Notes: generated by a model from the sequence alone, not told the origin. A stretch of DNA of 10,054 nucleotides from CALAED01 sp937891035 (GCA_035642125.1 DASQSZ010000248.1:1-10054); one strand, 5' to 3'. Positions 1 through 6,860 are shown, counted from the stretch's first letter. Numbers and translations are program-made.

Positions 1-434
1 TGCGCAGGCTGAACGAGAGCTTCATCACGCCGTTCGACCGCGAGGACATCTATCGGCTCGCGTCGCAGCTCGACGACGTCATGGACTACATGGAGGAAGC
101 CTCCGACCTGGTCGTCCTCTACAAGATCGACGAGCTCCCGAAGGACATCGTCCGACAGGTCGAGGTTTTGGAACGTGCCGCCGAGCTCACCGCGGAAGCC
201 ATGCCCCGGCTGCGCGCCATGAAGGACCTCAACGCGTACTGGATCGAGATCAACCGCCTGGAGAACCAGGGCGACCAGGTATATCGCAAGCTGCTCGCGC
301 ACCTGTTCGACGGCGAGCACGACGCGCTGACCGTACTCAAGCTGAAAGAGGTCATCGAACGCCTGGAAGAAGCGGCCGACGCCTTCGAGCACGTGGCCCA
401 CACCGTCGAGTCCATCGCGGTCAAGGAGTCCTGA
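1..434 (+). CDS. DUF47 / PhoU-like phosphate transport accessory protein, 5' end cut by window edge
   Basis: The reading frame is open from base 3 and ends at TGA 432-434. The 143 visible residues include RRLNESFITPFDREDIYRL, DDVMDYMEEASDLVVLY and a C-terminal helix ending VAHTVESIAVKES. These are the hallmarks of the DUF47 (PhoU-like, formerly YkaA/Pit accessory) family of helical-bundle proteins of about 205-215 aa, so roughly 60-70 N-terminal residues lie outside the window. Family knowledge: DUF47 proteins are cytosolic and sit in operons with low-affinity PiT transporters, where they are thought to modulate phosphate uptake. The next gene is such a transporter, with no gap between the stop and its start codon, so the pair is almost certainly co-transcribed and translationally coupled. 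The ATG at 81 is internal, because conserved family sequence continues upstream of it. The assignment is secure; the regulatory mechanism is inferred from the family. Confidence 0.93.
   Translation, partial: RRLNESFITPFDREDIYRLASQLDDVMDYMEEASDLVVLYKIDELPKDIVRQVEVLERAAELTAEAMPRLRAMKDLNAYWIEINRLENQGDQVYRKLLAHLFDGEHDALTVLKLKEVIERLEEAADAFEHVAHTVESIAVKES
423..428 (+). promoter_or_regulatory. Ribosome binding site deciding the TTG start of the phosphate transporter
   Basis: AAGGAG lies inside the last codons of the upstream gene, six bases before the TTG at 435. It is a near-consensus Shine-Dalgarno sequence at good spacing. It supports the unusual TTG start immediately after the TGA stop of the DUF47 gene, and implies that terminating ribosomes can reinitiate. 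Confidence 0.75.
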
Positions 435-1430
435 TTGGAGCTCGTCGCTCTGTTCGGCGTCGTCGCCGTAGCGTTCGTATTCAACTACACCAACGGGTTC
501 CACGACGCCGCGAACGCCATCGCGACCTCGGTGTCGACCCGCGCCCTGACCCCGCGCGCGGCGCTCGTGATGGCCGCGGTGATGAACCTGCTCGGCTCGC
601 TGCTCGGCACCGGCGTTGCCACGACGATCGCCGACATCGTGCCCGACGTCAGCGGGCTGCGCGGGCTCGGCGTCGCCTTCGCCGCCCTGGTCGGGGCGAT
701 CACCTGGAACCTCATCACCTGGTACTACGGACTTCCCTCGTCCTCATCGCACGCTCTGATCGGCGGCCTCGTGGGCGCCGGAATCGCGGCGGCGACGACG
801 GTCGCCTGGTCCACGGTGCTCGACAAGGTCGTCATCCCGATGGTGCTGTCGCCGCTGGTCGGCCTCGGGTTGGGCTATCTGCTGATGGTCGCCATCTTGT
901 GGATCTTCCGGCGGGCCCACCCCGGCCGGATCGGCCGGCGGTTCCGCATCGCGCAGTCTCTGTCGGCCGCCGGGATGGCCCTCGGCCACGGCCTGCAGGA
1001 CGCCCAGAAGACCATGGGCATCATCGTGGTCGCCCTGGTGGCGACCGGATACCAGGACAACACGACGCACGTCCCGCTCTGGGTGATCGTCAGTTCGGCC
1101 GCCGTGCTGTCGCTTGGCACGTACGCCGGCGGCTGGCGGATCATGCGTACGCTGGGGCGGCGGGTGATCGAACTCGATCCGCCCAAGGGCTTCGCGGCAG
1201 AGACGACGGCCTCGGCCATCCTCTACACGACCGCCTTCTTGATGCACGCGCCGATCTCGACGACGCACACGATCACTTCCGCGATCATGGGGGTGGGCGC
1301 GACCAAGCGGCTCTCGGCCGTCCGCTGGGGCGTCGCCGGCAACATCCTCGCCGCCTGGGTGCTGACCATCCCCGCGGCGGCTTTCGTGGCGGCCTTGGTC
1401 TTCCTCGTGATGCGCCTGTTCGGCGTCTGA
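435..1430 (+). CDS. pit: Inorganic phosphate transporter, PiT family
   Basis: This 331-aa polytopic membrane protein starts at TTG directly after the upstream stop. It carries the duplicated PiT (PF01384) signature. The first copy is NGFHDAANAIATS (about residues 20-32), followed by ITWYYGLPSSSSHALIGG (about 93-112). The second copy is GLQDAQKTMGII (186-197), followed by HAPISTTHTITSAIMGVGATKR near residues 270-292. The conserved aspartates of the two repeats (D24, D189) and the SSSSH / STTHT loops are intact. Hydrophobic segments fill the remainder and the length is normal for actinobacterial PiT proteins. Family role: low-affinity uptake of phosphate, often as a neutral metal-phosphate complex, driven by a proton or cation gradient across the cytoplasmic membrane. 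It forms an operon with the DUF47 protein. A sulfate permease is less likely because both PiT repeats match well. Confidence 0.95.
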   Translation: MELVALFGVVAVAFVFNYTNGFHDAANAIATSVSTRALTPRAALVMAAVMNLLGSLLGTGVATTIADIVPDVSGLRGLGVAFAALVGAITWNLITWYYGLPSSSSHALIGGLVGAGIAAATTVAWSTVLDKVVIPMVLSPLVGLGLGYLLMVAILWIFRRAHPGRIGRRFRIAQSLSAAGMALGHGLQDAQKTMGIIVVALVATGYQDNTTHVPLWVIVSSAAVLSLGTYAGGWRIMRTLGRRVIELDPPKGFAAETTASAILYTTAFLMHAPISTTHTITSAIMGVGATKRLSAVRWGVAGNILAAWVLTIPAAAFVAALVFLVMRLFGV

Positions 1431-1529
1431 TTCAGCCGATTCGTTACGGCCGCGGGACGTACGGTGGCGAGACGCGCGGCCCGGGACGTGCGGCCGGGAC
1501 GTTCGGTACGGCGGGGCCGGGCACGCGCA

Positions 1530-1565
1530 CCGGGGCGGTCAGGTGATCACCCGAACCGTCCCCGG
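1530..1565. terminator. Strong hairpin between convergent phosphate and acyl-CoA operons
   Basis: CCGGGG+CGGT (1530-1539) can pair with ACCG+T+CCCCGG (1555-1565), giving ten base pairs with one bulged T. The loop contains the perfect palindrome GGTGATCACC (1542-1551). It lies between the transporter stop (1430) and the crotonase stop (1610) of two convergent units. No U-tract follows on either strand, which is common for actinobacterial terminators. A bidirectional terminator is the simplest reading; the embedded palindrome could also be a protein site. A second small hairpin, ACCCT-N7-AGGGT, lies at 1580-1596, closer to the crotonase stop. Confidence 0.5.
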
Positions 1566-1607
1566 CGCCGCGTCGGCGAACCCTATGGCAGAGGGTGCGC
1601 GCGGGTG

Positions 1608-2372
1608 CTACTCGCCCGTCCAGACGGGCTTGCGCTTTTCGGCGAAGGCCGCCGCGCCCTCGGCCGCGTCCTTGGAAACGAAGACCGGGTTGATGATCTC
1701 GCCCTGTCTGGCGAAGGCCTCCTCGCGCGGCCAATCGGGCGACTCCACGATGACCCGCTTGGTCGCGGCCAGGGCGAGCGGCGCGTTCTCGGCGATCTTC
1801 AGCGCGAGCTCCTTGGCCGTGGCGAGCGCGTCCCCCGGCTCGGTCAGCCGGTTGACCAGGCCGAGCTCGGCCATCCGGGTCGCGGGATAGTGATCGCCGG
1901 TCAGCGCGACCTCCATGGCGATGTGGTATGGAATGCGTCGGGGCAGCCGCAGCAGGCCACCGGCGCCGGCGACAAGCCCGCGCTTGACCTCGGGAACGCC
2001 GAACTTGGCGTCCGTCGACGCGACGATCATGTCGCACGACAGCGCGACCTCACAGCCACCGGCGAGCGCGTAGCCCTCGACGGCGGCGATGATGGGCTTG
2101 ATCGGCGGCTTTTGTGTGATGCCGGCGAAGCCGCGGCCGCCGGCCAGGGGGTTGTCGCCGGTCAGGAATCCCTTGAGGTCCATGCCGGCGCAGAACGTAC
2201 CGCCCGCCCCGGTGATGACGAGCACTGAGACGTCCTTGCGTTCATCGAGTTCGTCGAGCGCACCGGCGATGCCCTGTGCCACCGCGCCGTTGACGGCGTT
2301 CCTGGCCTTGGGCCGGTTGATCGTGATGACGGCCACGCCGCCGTCGACGTCGACGAGAACTTCATCCGACAT
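1608..2372 (-). CDS. Enoyl-CoA hydratase / crotonase family protein
   Basis: This 254-aa crotonase is of standard length. Numbering from ATG 2372, it has an oxyanion-hole strand TFCAGMDLK (about 59-67), the core PIIAAVEGYALAGGCEVALSCD (about 93-114), and FGVPEVKRGLVAGAGG (about 124-139). The glutamates of GGCE (E108) and VPE (E128) are 20 residues apart, matching the Glu144/Glu164 pair of rat mitochondrial crotonase. Hydratase chemistry is therefore plausible: syn-addition of water to a trans-2-enoyl-CoA. Chain-length preference cannot be read. The start is ATG 2372 rather than TTG 2378, because GTGAGG lies 8 nt before the ATG but only 2 nt before the TTG. It begins 10 nt after the stop of the upstream dehydrogenase gene, so the two form one operon for consecutive beta-oxidation-like steps. 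Isomerase or another crotonase activity remains possible. Confidence 0.9.
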   Translation of the reverse strand: MSDEVLVDVDGGVAVITINRPKARNAVNGAVAQGIAGALDELDERKDVSVLVITGAGGTFCAGMDLKGFLTGDNPLAGGRGFAGITQKPPIKPIIAAVEGYALAGGCEVALSCDMIVASTDAKFGVPEVKRGLVAGAGGLLRLPRRIPYHIAMEVALTGDHYPATRMAELGLVNRLTEPGDALATAKELALKIAENAPLALAATKRVIVESPDWPREEAFARQGEIINPVFVSKDAAEGAAAFAEKRKPVWTGE

Positions 2373-2382
2373 GCTCAATGCC

Positions 2383-3156
2383 TCACTTCGGCTGGAAACG
2401 GATGCCGCCGTCGAAACGGATCGTTTCAGCGTTCATGTAGTCGTTCTCGATGAGCATGCGGACGAGGTGGGCGAACTCGGCCGCGGTACCGAGGCGCTTG
2501 GGGAAGGCGACCGGCGCCGAGAGCTTCTTCTTCCACTCGTCCGCCGCCTCGCCCTCGCCGTAGATGGGGGTGTCGATGATGCCAGGGCAGATCGTGTTCA
2601 CCCGTACGCCGATCACGGACAGGTCGCGGGCGGCGGGCACGGTCATGCCGACGATGCCGCCCTTGGACGCGGAGTAGGCGAGCTGGCCGGTCTGGCCCTC
2701 GAGCGCGGCCACCGAGGCGGTGTTGACGACGACGCCGCGCTGGCCGTCGGCGTCGGCCGGCTCGGTCTTGGCGATCGCCGCCGCGCCGATGCGCATGAGG
2801 TTGAAGGTGCCGATCAGGTTGACCGAGATGACCCTCTGGTAGGTGGCGAGCGCGTGCGGGGCGCCTTCGCGGTTCACGGTGCGCTCGGCCCAGCCGATGC
2901 CGGCGCTGTTGACGATCACGCGGAGCGGAGCGCCGGAGTCAACGGCCGCTTGCACCGCCGCCGCCACCTCCGCCTCGGCCGACACATCGGTCTTGACGAA
3001 GATGCCGCCAATCTCGTCGGCGATGGCCTTGCCCTTGTCCTCGTTGAGGTCCGCGATCACTACCTTGCTGCCGTGCGCGGCGAGATCGCGGACGGTGGCC
3101 TCGCCGAGGCCGCTCGCCCCGCCCGACACGACGGCGGAAACTCCGTTCAGATCCAT
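2383..3156 (-). CDS. Short-chain dehydrogenase, 3-hydroxyacyl-CoA dehydrogenase (HSD17B10-like) type
   Basis: This is a classical SDR of 257 aa. The dinucleotide-binding motif GGASGLG is at 12-18. An acidic D36 ends beta-2 and favours NAD(H) over NADP(H). NSAG is at 83-86, and the catalytic tetrad N113, S148, Y161 and K165 (YSASK) is complete. The C-terminal DGGIRFQPK is typical of the type II 3-hydroxyacyl-CoA dehydrogenase branch related to human HSD17B10. Predicted role: NAD-dependent oxidation of a 3-hydroxyacyl-CoA or related secondary alcohol in the cytosol. The crotonase immediately downstream makes 3-hydroxyacyl-CoA, which supports this role. The start is ATG 3156, preceded by AAGGTG five bases upstream. 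It is the first gene of the operon, and inverted repeats lie 21 nt and further upstream. The substrate is inferred; the fold and cofactor are clear. Confidence 0.9.
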   Translation of the reverse strand: MDLNGVSAVVSGGASGLGEATVRDLAAHGSKVVIADLNEDKGKAIADEIGGIFVKTDVSAEAEVAAAVQAAVDSGAPLRVIVNSAGIGWAERTVNREGAPHALATYQRVISVNLIGTFNLMRIGAAAIAKTEPADADGQRGVVVNTASVAALEGQTGQLAYSASKGGIVGMTVPAARDLSVIGVRVNTICPGIIDTPIYGEGEAADEWKKKLSAPVAFPKRLGTAAEFAHLVRMLIENDYMNAETIRFDGGIRFQPK

Positions 3157-3176
3157 AGCGGCACCTTACCTGTCAT

Positions 3177-3222
3177 ACCGAATGCTGTTCGGTGAGGTTA
3201 CTCACGCACCACCTACCGTAGG
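3177..3222 (-). promoter_or_regulatory. Cluster of three inverted repeats upstream of the dehydrogenase-crotonase operon (candidate operator region)
   Basis: Three dyads follow one another: ACCGAA-N5-TTCGGT (3177-3193), GTGAG-N4-CTCAC (3192-3205) and CCTAC-N-GTAGG (3212-3222). The nearest begins 21 nt upstream of the dehydrogenase ATG. The first resembles the 16-17 bp ACCGA...TCGGT-type operators bound by some TetR-family regulators of acyl-CoA genes in actinobacteria. No regulator gene lies in the window. I cannot identify a convincing -35/-10 pair here. Short dyads are frequent by chance in this sequence, so the argument rests on clustering and position. Confidence 0.4.
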
Positions 3223-3368
3223 CAGTCGCCTTTTAGCGGCCGCGACCGCCCCTCGGCACGGGCCCCCGCGCCGCGCCCGAAACCCCGTCGATGCGCGTGC
3301 GGGCGGTGGATTTGGGTCGTGCGGCCGGATGCATTGTCATGTCGGCACGAGCGCTCCCCCGACGGCCC

Positions 3369-3380
3369 TATGGTTGCGGC
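3369..3380 (+). promoter_or_regulatory. -10 element positioned for a leaderless transcript of the deacetylase gene
   Basis: TATGGT (3369-3374) matches TANNNT. It is followed by six bases and then ATG at 3381, so a start site at the usual distance would fall on the A of the ATG. No Shine-Dalgarno sequence precedes that ATG. This is the arrangement of leaderless actinobacterial mRNAs. TTGTCA at 3334-3339 is too far upstream (29-nt spacer) to be its -35 element. Confidence 0.5.
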
Positions 3381-4286
3381 ATGGAGCGGTGGGATCAGAT
3401 CGAGTCCGTAAGGCGGATGGGGCCAATCAGTTCGTTGTTTTCGCCGAGAACGCACGATGAGCTCGGCACCGTCCTTGGTCGTCGCGAGGCCCTCGGACTC
3501 AGCCTGTTCGGCGCTCTCGGCCTGAGCATGATCGGCTCCTGGCTCGTCAGGGGCGACACGGTCGCCTCCGCGACGCCGAGCCGGCCGGCATCCGCGGACC
3601 TCGCCGGCCGCCCGTTCCCGGCGCAGGCGACCGGGCCGTCCCAACTGCCCAGCACCAGGCCCGCACACGAGTGGATCCGCAGGGCGCACGCTCCGCTGTA
3701 CCGGGTGCACGACCTCATCCCCAATGCCCCGAAGCGGGCCGTCGCGCTCACCATCGACGACGGGCCTGACCCTACGTGGACTCCGCGGGTGCTCGATCTC
3801 CTCGCGCGCCACGAGGTCGCTGCGACGTTCTGTCTGGTCGGCGTCCAGGTACGGCGGCATCCCGACCTCGTACGCGAGATCGTCGAGGCCGGACATCAAA
3901 TCGCCGACCACAGCATGCGCCACCCGGGCAACCTCTGCCGGCTGCCCGAACACCGCATCGACGCCGAGATCAGCGAGGCGCACAAGCTGATCAGGGAGGT
4001 GAGCGGGATGACTCCGAAGCTTTTCCGCGCGCCCGGCGGCGTGTGGTCGCGCAGGCTGCTCAGGTCCGTGACCAGGCACGGCATGCTCCCCCTGGATTGG
4101 AACATCGATCCGCGCGACTGGTCCCGCCCCGGCGTTGACCACATCGCGCACGTCCTGCTGCGGGCCAAGCCGGGCGACATCCTGCTGTGCCACGACGGCG
4201 GCGGCGACCGGTCCGAGACGCTGCGCGCGCTGCATACGGTCATCCCGCGCCTGAAGAGGCGTGACCTGGAGTTCATTTCGCTCTAG
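3381..4286 (+). CDS. Exported polysaccharide deacetylase, NodB homology domain (carbohydrate esterase 4)
   Basis: This 301-aa protein, counted from ATG 3381, has a NodB domain. Motif 1 is TIDDGP (124-129, metal Asp and catalytic base Asp), motif 2 is HSMRHP (177-182, both metal His), and motif 3 is FRAPGG (215-220). LDWNIDPRDW follows, then LLCHDGG with H271. All catalytic and metal positions are present; RAPGG replaces the usual RPPYG. The N-terminus has GRREALGL (RR at 34-35) before a hydrophobic stretch to about residue 55 and VASA near 61-64, resembling a Tat signal. It should act outside the membrane, probably removing N- or O-acetyl groups from peptidoglycan or a secreted glycan. A frame extension to 3291 exists, but it lacks a ribosome site and a leaderless -10 points to 3381. 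ATG 3417 is the alternative start; it still keeps the Tat motif. Confidence 0.88.
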   Translation: MERWDQIESVRRMGPISSLFSPRTHDELGTVLGRREALGLSLFGALGLSMIGSWLVRGDTVASATPSRPASADLAGRPFPAQATGPSQLPSTRPAHEWIRRAHAPLYRVHDLIPNAPKRAVALTIDDGPDPTWTPRVLDLLARHEVAATFCLVGVQVRRHPDLVREIVEAGHQIADHSMRHPGNLCRLPEHRIDAEISEAHKLIREVSGMTPKLFRAPGGVWSRRLLRSVTRHGMLPLDWNIDPRDWSRPGVDHIAHVLLRAKPGDILLCHDGGGDRSETLRALHTVIPRLKRRDLEFISL

Positions 4287-4321
4287 TCGCTTAAATCGCC
4301 TTATTGCCTTATCGCGCTCAA

Positions 4322-4349
4322 CACCCGAATCGCCCTAAGGGACCGGGTG
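4322..4349 (+). terminator. Imperfect hairpin after the deacetylase gene
   Basis: CACCCG (4322-4327) pairs with CGGGTG (4344-4349). An inner CCC-TAA-GGG hairpin (4333-4341) sits across an internal loop. It lies 36 nt after the deacetylase stop in a short, comparatively A+T-rich stretch. There is no U-tract, so termination is only a candidate function. Confidence 0.35.
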
Positions 4350-4363
4350 GGCCGGGCCCGGGG

Positions 4364-4392
4364 TTGACGGATCAATGCCCCGAGGTGTTGTC
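4364..4392 (+). promoter_or_regulatory. Candidate promoter for the FAD oxidoreductase gene
   Basis: TTGACG (4364-4369) is a good -35 hexamer about 60 nt before the GTG start. At 17 nt spacing the -10 would be GTTGTC (4387-4392), which is a poor match. TTGA-N4-TCAA forms a small dyad at the -35. The -35 is convincing on sight; the -10 is not. Confidence 0.3.
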
Positions 4393-4422
4393 GCACACTC
4401 GAGGGATGGAAGGTGAGCGATT

Positions 4423-5802
4423 GTGAATCGTCCCGGCCTCAGCACCTTGCGGGAGCGGATCGACGGCGATGTGCTGGCTCCCGGCGACGAAGGCTATGAG
4501 GGCGCCCGCGGCGTGTGGAACGCGATGGTCGACCGGAGGCCCCGGCTGATCGTGCGATGTGCCGGCCCGGAGGACGTGGTCGCCGCGGTCAGCTATGGGC
4601 GGGACAACGACCTCGAAATCGGCGTGCGCTGTGGCGGGCACAGCGTGATCGGTCACGCGGTGCCGGCGGACGGGTTGATGATCGACCTGACACCGCTCGG
4701 CCGGGTGCGGGTCGATCCGCGACGGCGTCGCGCCCTCGTACAGGGTGGGGCGTTGCTGGGAGCGCTCGATCGGGCCGCCCAGCCATACGGGCTGGCGACC
4801 ACGGCCGGCAACGTCTCACACACCGGCGTCGGCGGTCTCACGCTGGGCGGTGGGATGGGGTGGCTGGCCCGCCAGTACGGCCTGTCCTGCGACAACGTGA
4901 TCTCGTTTGAGGTGGTGACGGCGGCGGGCCGGACGGTGCGGGCCGACGCGGCGCAGAACCCGGAGCTGTACTGGGGCCTTCGTGGCGGCGGCGGCAACTT
5001 CGGGGTGGTCACCCAATTCGACTTCCGGTTGCACCCGGTCGCGGAACAGACGGTGGTGGCGAATCTCTGGTTCACTCTCGAGGACGCCCTTGACGCGCTG
5101 CGCGGGTGGCGGGATCTCGCGCCGGCGGTGCCGCGAGCGGCCACGCTGACTGCGTGGGTCGGCGATGTGGACGGCGAACCACGCGTCAGCATCGGCTTCG
5201 TGTGGGCCGGCCTCCCGCGCGGCGCCGCTGAGCCGGCGGCGCCTGCGGCGCTGGAGGCCGAACTGCGATCGCTCGGCACACCGATCGCCGAGCACATCAG
5301 CGAGCCGTCCTACCTGGAGCTGCAGAGAATGGATGACGATATCGAGGGCCATGCCTATCGGCGTTATTGGAAGGGCCACTATTTTCGCGAGCTGCCAGAC
5401 GCCGCGATCGAGGCGTTCATCCTGCGCGGGACCCGCGACGGACACGGCGAGGGGCTGCCGTACGCGAGCCTGCAGGCGTATGGCGGGGCGATCGGCGACA
5501 TCCCGGATGCGGCGACGGCATTCAGCCACCGCGACACCTTTGTCGAGTTCGTCGCCGCCGCGAAGTGGAAGGATCCGGCCGAGGACGAGTCGCGGATCAC
5601 AGCCGCCCGGCGATTCGGCGCATCGCTGGCACCGTACGCCAGCGGCGCCTACGTCAACGCCCTCACCGACGAGGGCCGGGCGGGGGTCCGGCGCGCCTAC
5701 TCGCCGAACAAGCTCGCTCGGCTCACCACACTGAAGAACATTTGGGATCCCGACAATGTGTTCCACCTCAACCACAACATCGCGCCGGGCGAGCCGGCGT
5801 GA
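4423..5802 (+). CDS. FAD-binding oxidoreductase, berberine-bridge-enzyme-like (VAO/PCMH fold)
   Basis: This 459-aa flavoprotein starts at GTG, with GGAAGGTGAG ending five bases upstream. The N-terminal half is the PCMH FAD-binding domain: RLIVRCAGPEDVVAAV (41-56) and VRCGGHSVIGHAV (68-80), where H73 is the expected 8-alpha-histidyl attachment site. TTAGNVSHTGVGGLTLGGG (126-144) follows. The second flavin attachment Cys of plant BBE (GVCPTVG) is replaced by S-H-T, so a single covalent bond is predicted. The C-terminus has the BBE domain ending IWDPDNVFHLNHNI. Family reaction: two-electron oxidation of alcohols, amines or sugars with O2 or another acceptor. The substrate cannot be read, and no adjacent biosynthetic genes help. 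No signal peptide is visible, so it is probably cytosolic. It is flanked by non-homologous single-gene units. Confidence 0.92.
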   Translation: MNRPGLSTLRERIDGDVLAPGDEGYEGARGVWNAMVDRRPRLIVRCAGPEDVVAAVSYGRDNDLEIGVRCGGHSVIGHAVPADGLMIDLTPLGRVRVDPRRRRALVQGGALLGALDRAAQPYGLATTAGNVSHTGVGGLTLGGGMGWLARQYGLSCDNVISFEVVTAAGRTVRADAAQNPELYWGLRGGGGNFGVVTQFDFRLHPVAEQTVVANLWFTLEDALDALRGWRDLAPAVPRAATLTAWVGDVDGEPRVSIGFVWAGLPRGAAEPAAPAALEAELRSLGTPIAEHISEPSYLELQRMDDDIEGHAYRRYWKGHYFRELPDAAIEAFILRGTRDGHGEGLPYASLQAYGGAIGDIPDAATAFSHRDTFVEFVAAAKWKDPAEDESRITAARRFGASLAPYASGAYVNALTDEGRAGVRRAYSPNKLARLTTLKNIWDPDNVFHLNHNIAPGEPA

Positions 5803-5833
5803 GCGCGGACTCGACGCGGTGGACTGAGGCTGT

Positions 5834-5845
5834 GCCCTCGAGGGC
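5834..5845. repeat. 12-bp perfect palindrome after the FAD oxidoreductase gene
   Basis: GCCCTCGAGGGC is self-complementary and lies 31 nt after the oxidoreductase stop, in the 108-nt gap before the next gene. As RNA it lacks a loop unless the centre opens, so terminator function is doubtful. It could be a protein site or chance. Confidence 0.3.
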
Positions 5846-5910
5846 GCCGTGGCGAGGCGGCGGATCATGGGCTCTTCTCCATGGTCCGGTTGGGCCGTCG
5901 ATCTGACAGC

Positions 5911-6705
5911 ATGAAACGCATGGTCCACGCCTGTCCGCCCGGTTCCGAACCCGCGCCCCGACCCGCCGAACCGGCCGGCGGGGTCCGTTCGACCCCGCTG
6001 GCCGGTCGAGTCCGCGTCGCCTTCACCGACCGGGCCGGGGGCGTGAGCGCACCGCCGTACGACACAAGGAACCTGGGCGGCGGAGCGGGCGACGATCCCG
6101 CCGCGGTACGCCAGAACCGCGAGAAGACCGCCGCCGAACTCGGCGTCGACCCTGCCCGCGTGGTGTTCATGCGGCAGGTCCACGGCGCTGAGGTTCGCTA
6201 CGTCACCGAGCCGGGCGACGACCCGCCCGCCATCGACGCCGTGTTCACCGACCAGACCGGGCTCGCGCTCGCCGTTTTGGTCGCCGACTGCGCTCCAGTG
6301 CTGGTGGCCGACCCGATCGCCGGCATGGTGGGGGCCGCCCATAGCGGCCGGGCCGGCACCGCGGCCGGCGTCGTGCCCGCGCTCGTCGGGGCGATGGCCG
6401 AGCGCGCCGCCCGGCCGGACCGAATGGTCGCGCTCATCGGGCCCAGCGCGTGCGGCCGGTGCTATGAGGTACCCGCCGGGCTGCGGGACGAGGTCGCGTC
6501 CGTGCTTCCCGAGACCTGGTCGACCACCCGGCGCGGCACGCCCGCCCTTGACTTGCGAGCCGGCATCGCCGCCCAGTTGGCCGCTGCGGGCGTACGGGAC
6601 GTACGGCACGATGCCCGGTGCCCTATCGAGACGCCGGAGCTGTATTCGTATCGGCGCGACAAACAGACCGGCCGGTTCGCGGGGTACGTCTGGCTCGAAG
6701 CCTGA
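5911..6705 (+). CDS. pgeF: PgeF/YfiH-family (laccase-domain, CNF1-like) protein
   Basis: This 264-aa protein, counted from ATG 5911, has the conserved Cu-oxidase_4 (YfiH/PgeF) core. It shows FMRQVHGAEV with H91, VADCAPVLVADP with C127 and GAAHSGRAGTAAGV with H144, which form the His-Cys-His zinc/catalytic triad. GPSACGRCYEV, ALDLRAGIAAQL and ELYSYRRDKQTGRF follow. Family knowledge: Escherichia coli PgeF (YfiH) edits misincorporated peptidoglycan precursors, and related proteins act as purine nucleoside phosphorylases or deaminases. It is cytosolic. In many actinobacteria the homologue lies just downstream of ftsZ with ylmE and sepF. None of these is here, so this may be a second, stand-alone copy. 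About 25 proline- and glycine-rich residues precede the domain. Starts at 5881 or 5920 are alternatives, since no candidate has a clear ribosome site. The family is sure; the exact activity is not. Confidence 0.88.
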   Translation: MKRMVHACPPGSEPAPRPAEPAGGVRSTPLAGRVRVAFTDRAGGVSAPPYDTRNLGGGAGDDPAAVRQNREKTAAELGVDPARVVFMRQVHGAEVRYVTEPGDDPPAIDAVFTDQTGLALAVLVADCAPVLVADPIAGMVGAAHSGRAGTAAGVVPALVGAMAERAARPDRMVALIGPSACGRCYEVPAGLRDEVASVLPETWSTTRRGTPALDLRAGIAAQLAAAGVRDVRHDARCPIETPELYSYRRDKQTGRFAGYVWLEA

Positions 6706-6786
6706 TCACATCCTGGGTCCGGGCACTCCGGCGCGGCCTCATGACGGCGGTCGAGCGGCGACAGGGCACGAACCGCGCGGTGCCAC

Positions 6787-6860
6787 CCCACCGGCGGCGT
6801 GACACGATCTCCGGTGGGCCACGCAGCCGCGGCGATGCGCGGCCGGGCCTGTCGGCCGCG
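6787..6860. terminator. Two hairpins in the convergent spacer after pgeF
   Basis: CCCACCGG (6787-6794) pairs with CCGGTGGG (6811-6818) around a 16-nt loop. CGCGGCC (6838-6844) pairs with GGCCGCG (6854-6860) around nine bases. They fill much of the spacer between pgeF (stop 6705) and the convergent thioesterase gene. I see no gene in 6706-6934. A terminator role is plausible by position; no U-tracts are present. Confidence 0.4.

Noticed and set aside
1454..1502. Three copies of GGGACGT in the convergent spacer
   Set aside because: The spacings are irregular (29 and 13 nt), the unit is short and the surroundings are G+C-rich. They are most likely chance rather than an iteron or operator array.
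2089..3195. Plus-strand open frame of 368 codons opposite the crotonase and dehydrogenase genes
   Set aside because: It spans two well-supported minus-strand genes and their junction, with repetitive Asp/Gly/Arg/Val content and no recognisable domain.
3213..4235. Minus-strand open frame opposite the deacetylase
   Set aside because: All NodB motifs are on the plus strand, and the antisense translation is Arg/Pro/Ala-rich without family-like sequence.
4843..4900. Missing second FAD-attachment Cys in the BBE-like enzyme as an inactivating change
   Set aside because: S-H-T at this position is usual in bacterial singly linked members, and the attachment His is present, so it is a normal variant.
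4816..6609. Minus-strand open frame of about 597 codons across the FAD oxidoreductase and pgeF genes
   Set aside because: It is Arg/Gly/Pro-rich with no family motifs, and is antisense to two strongly conserved plus-strand proteins. It is a product of G+C bias at third positions.
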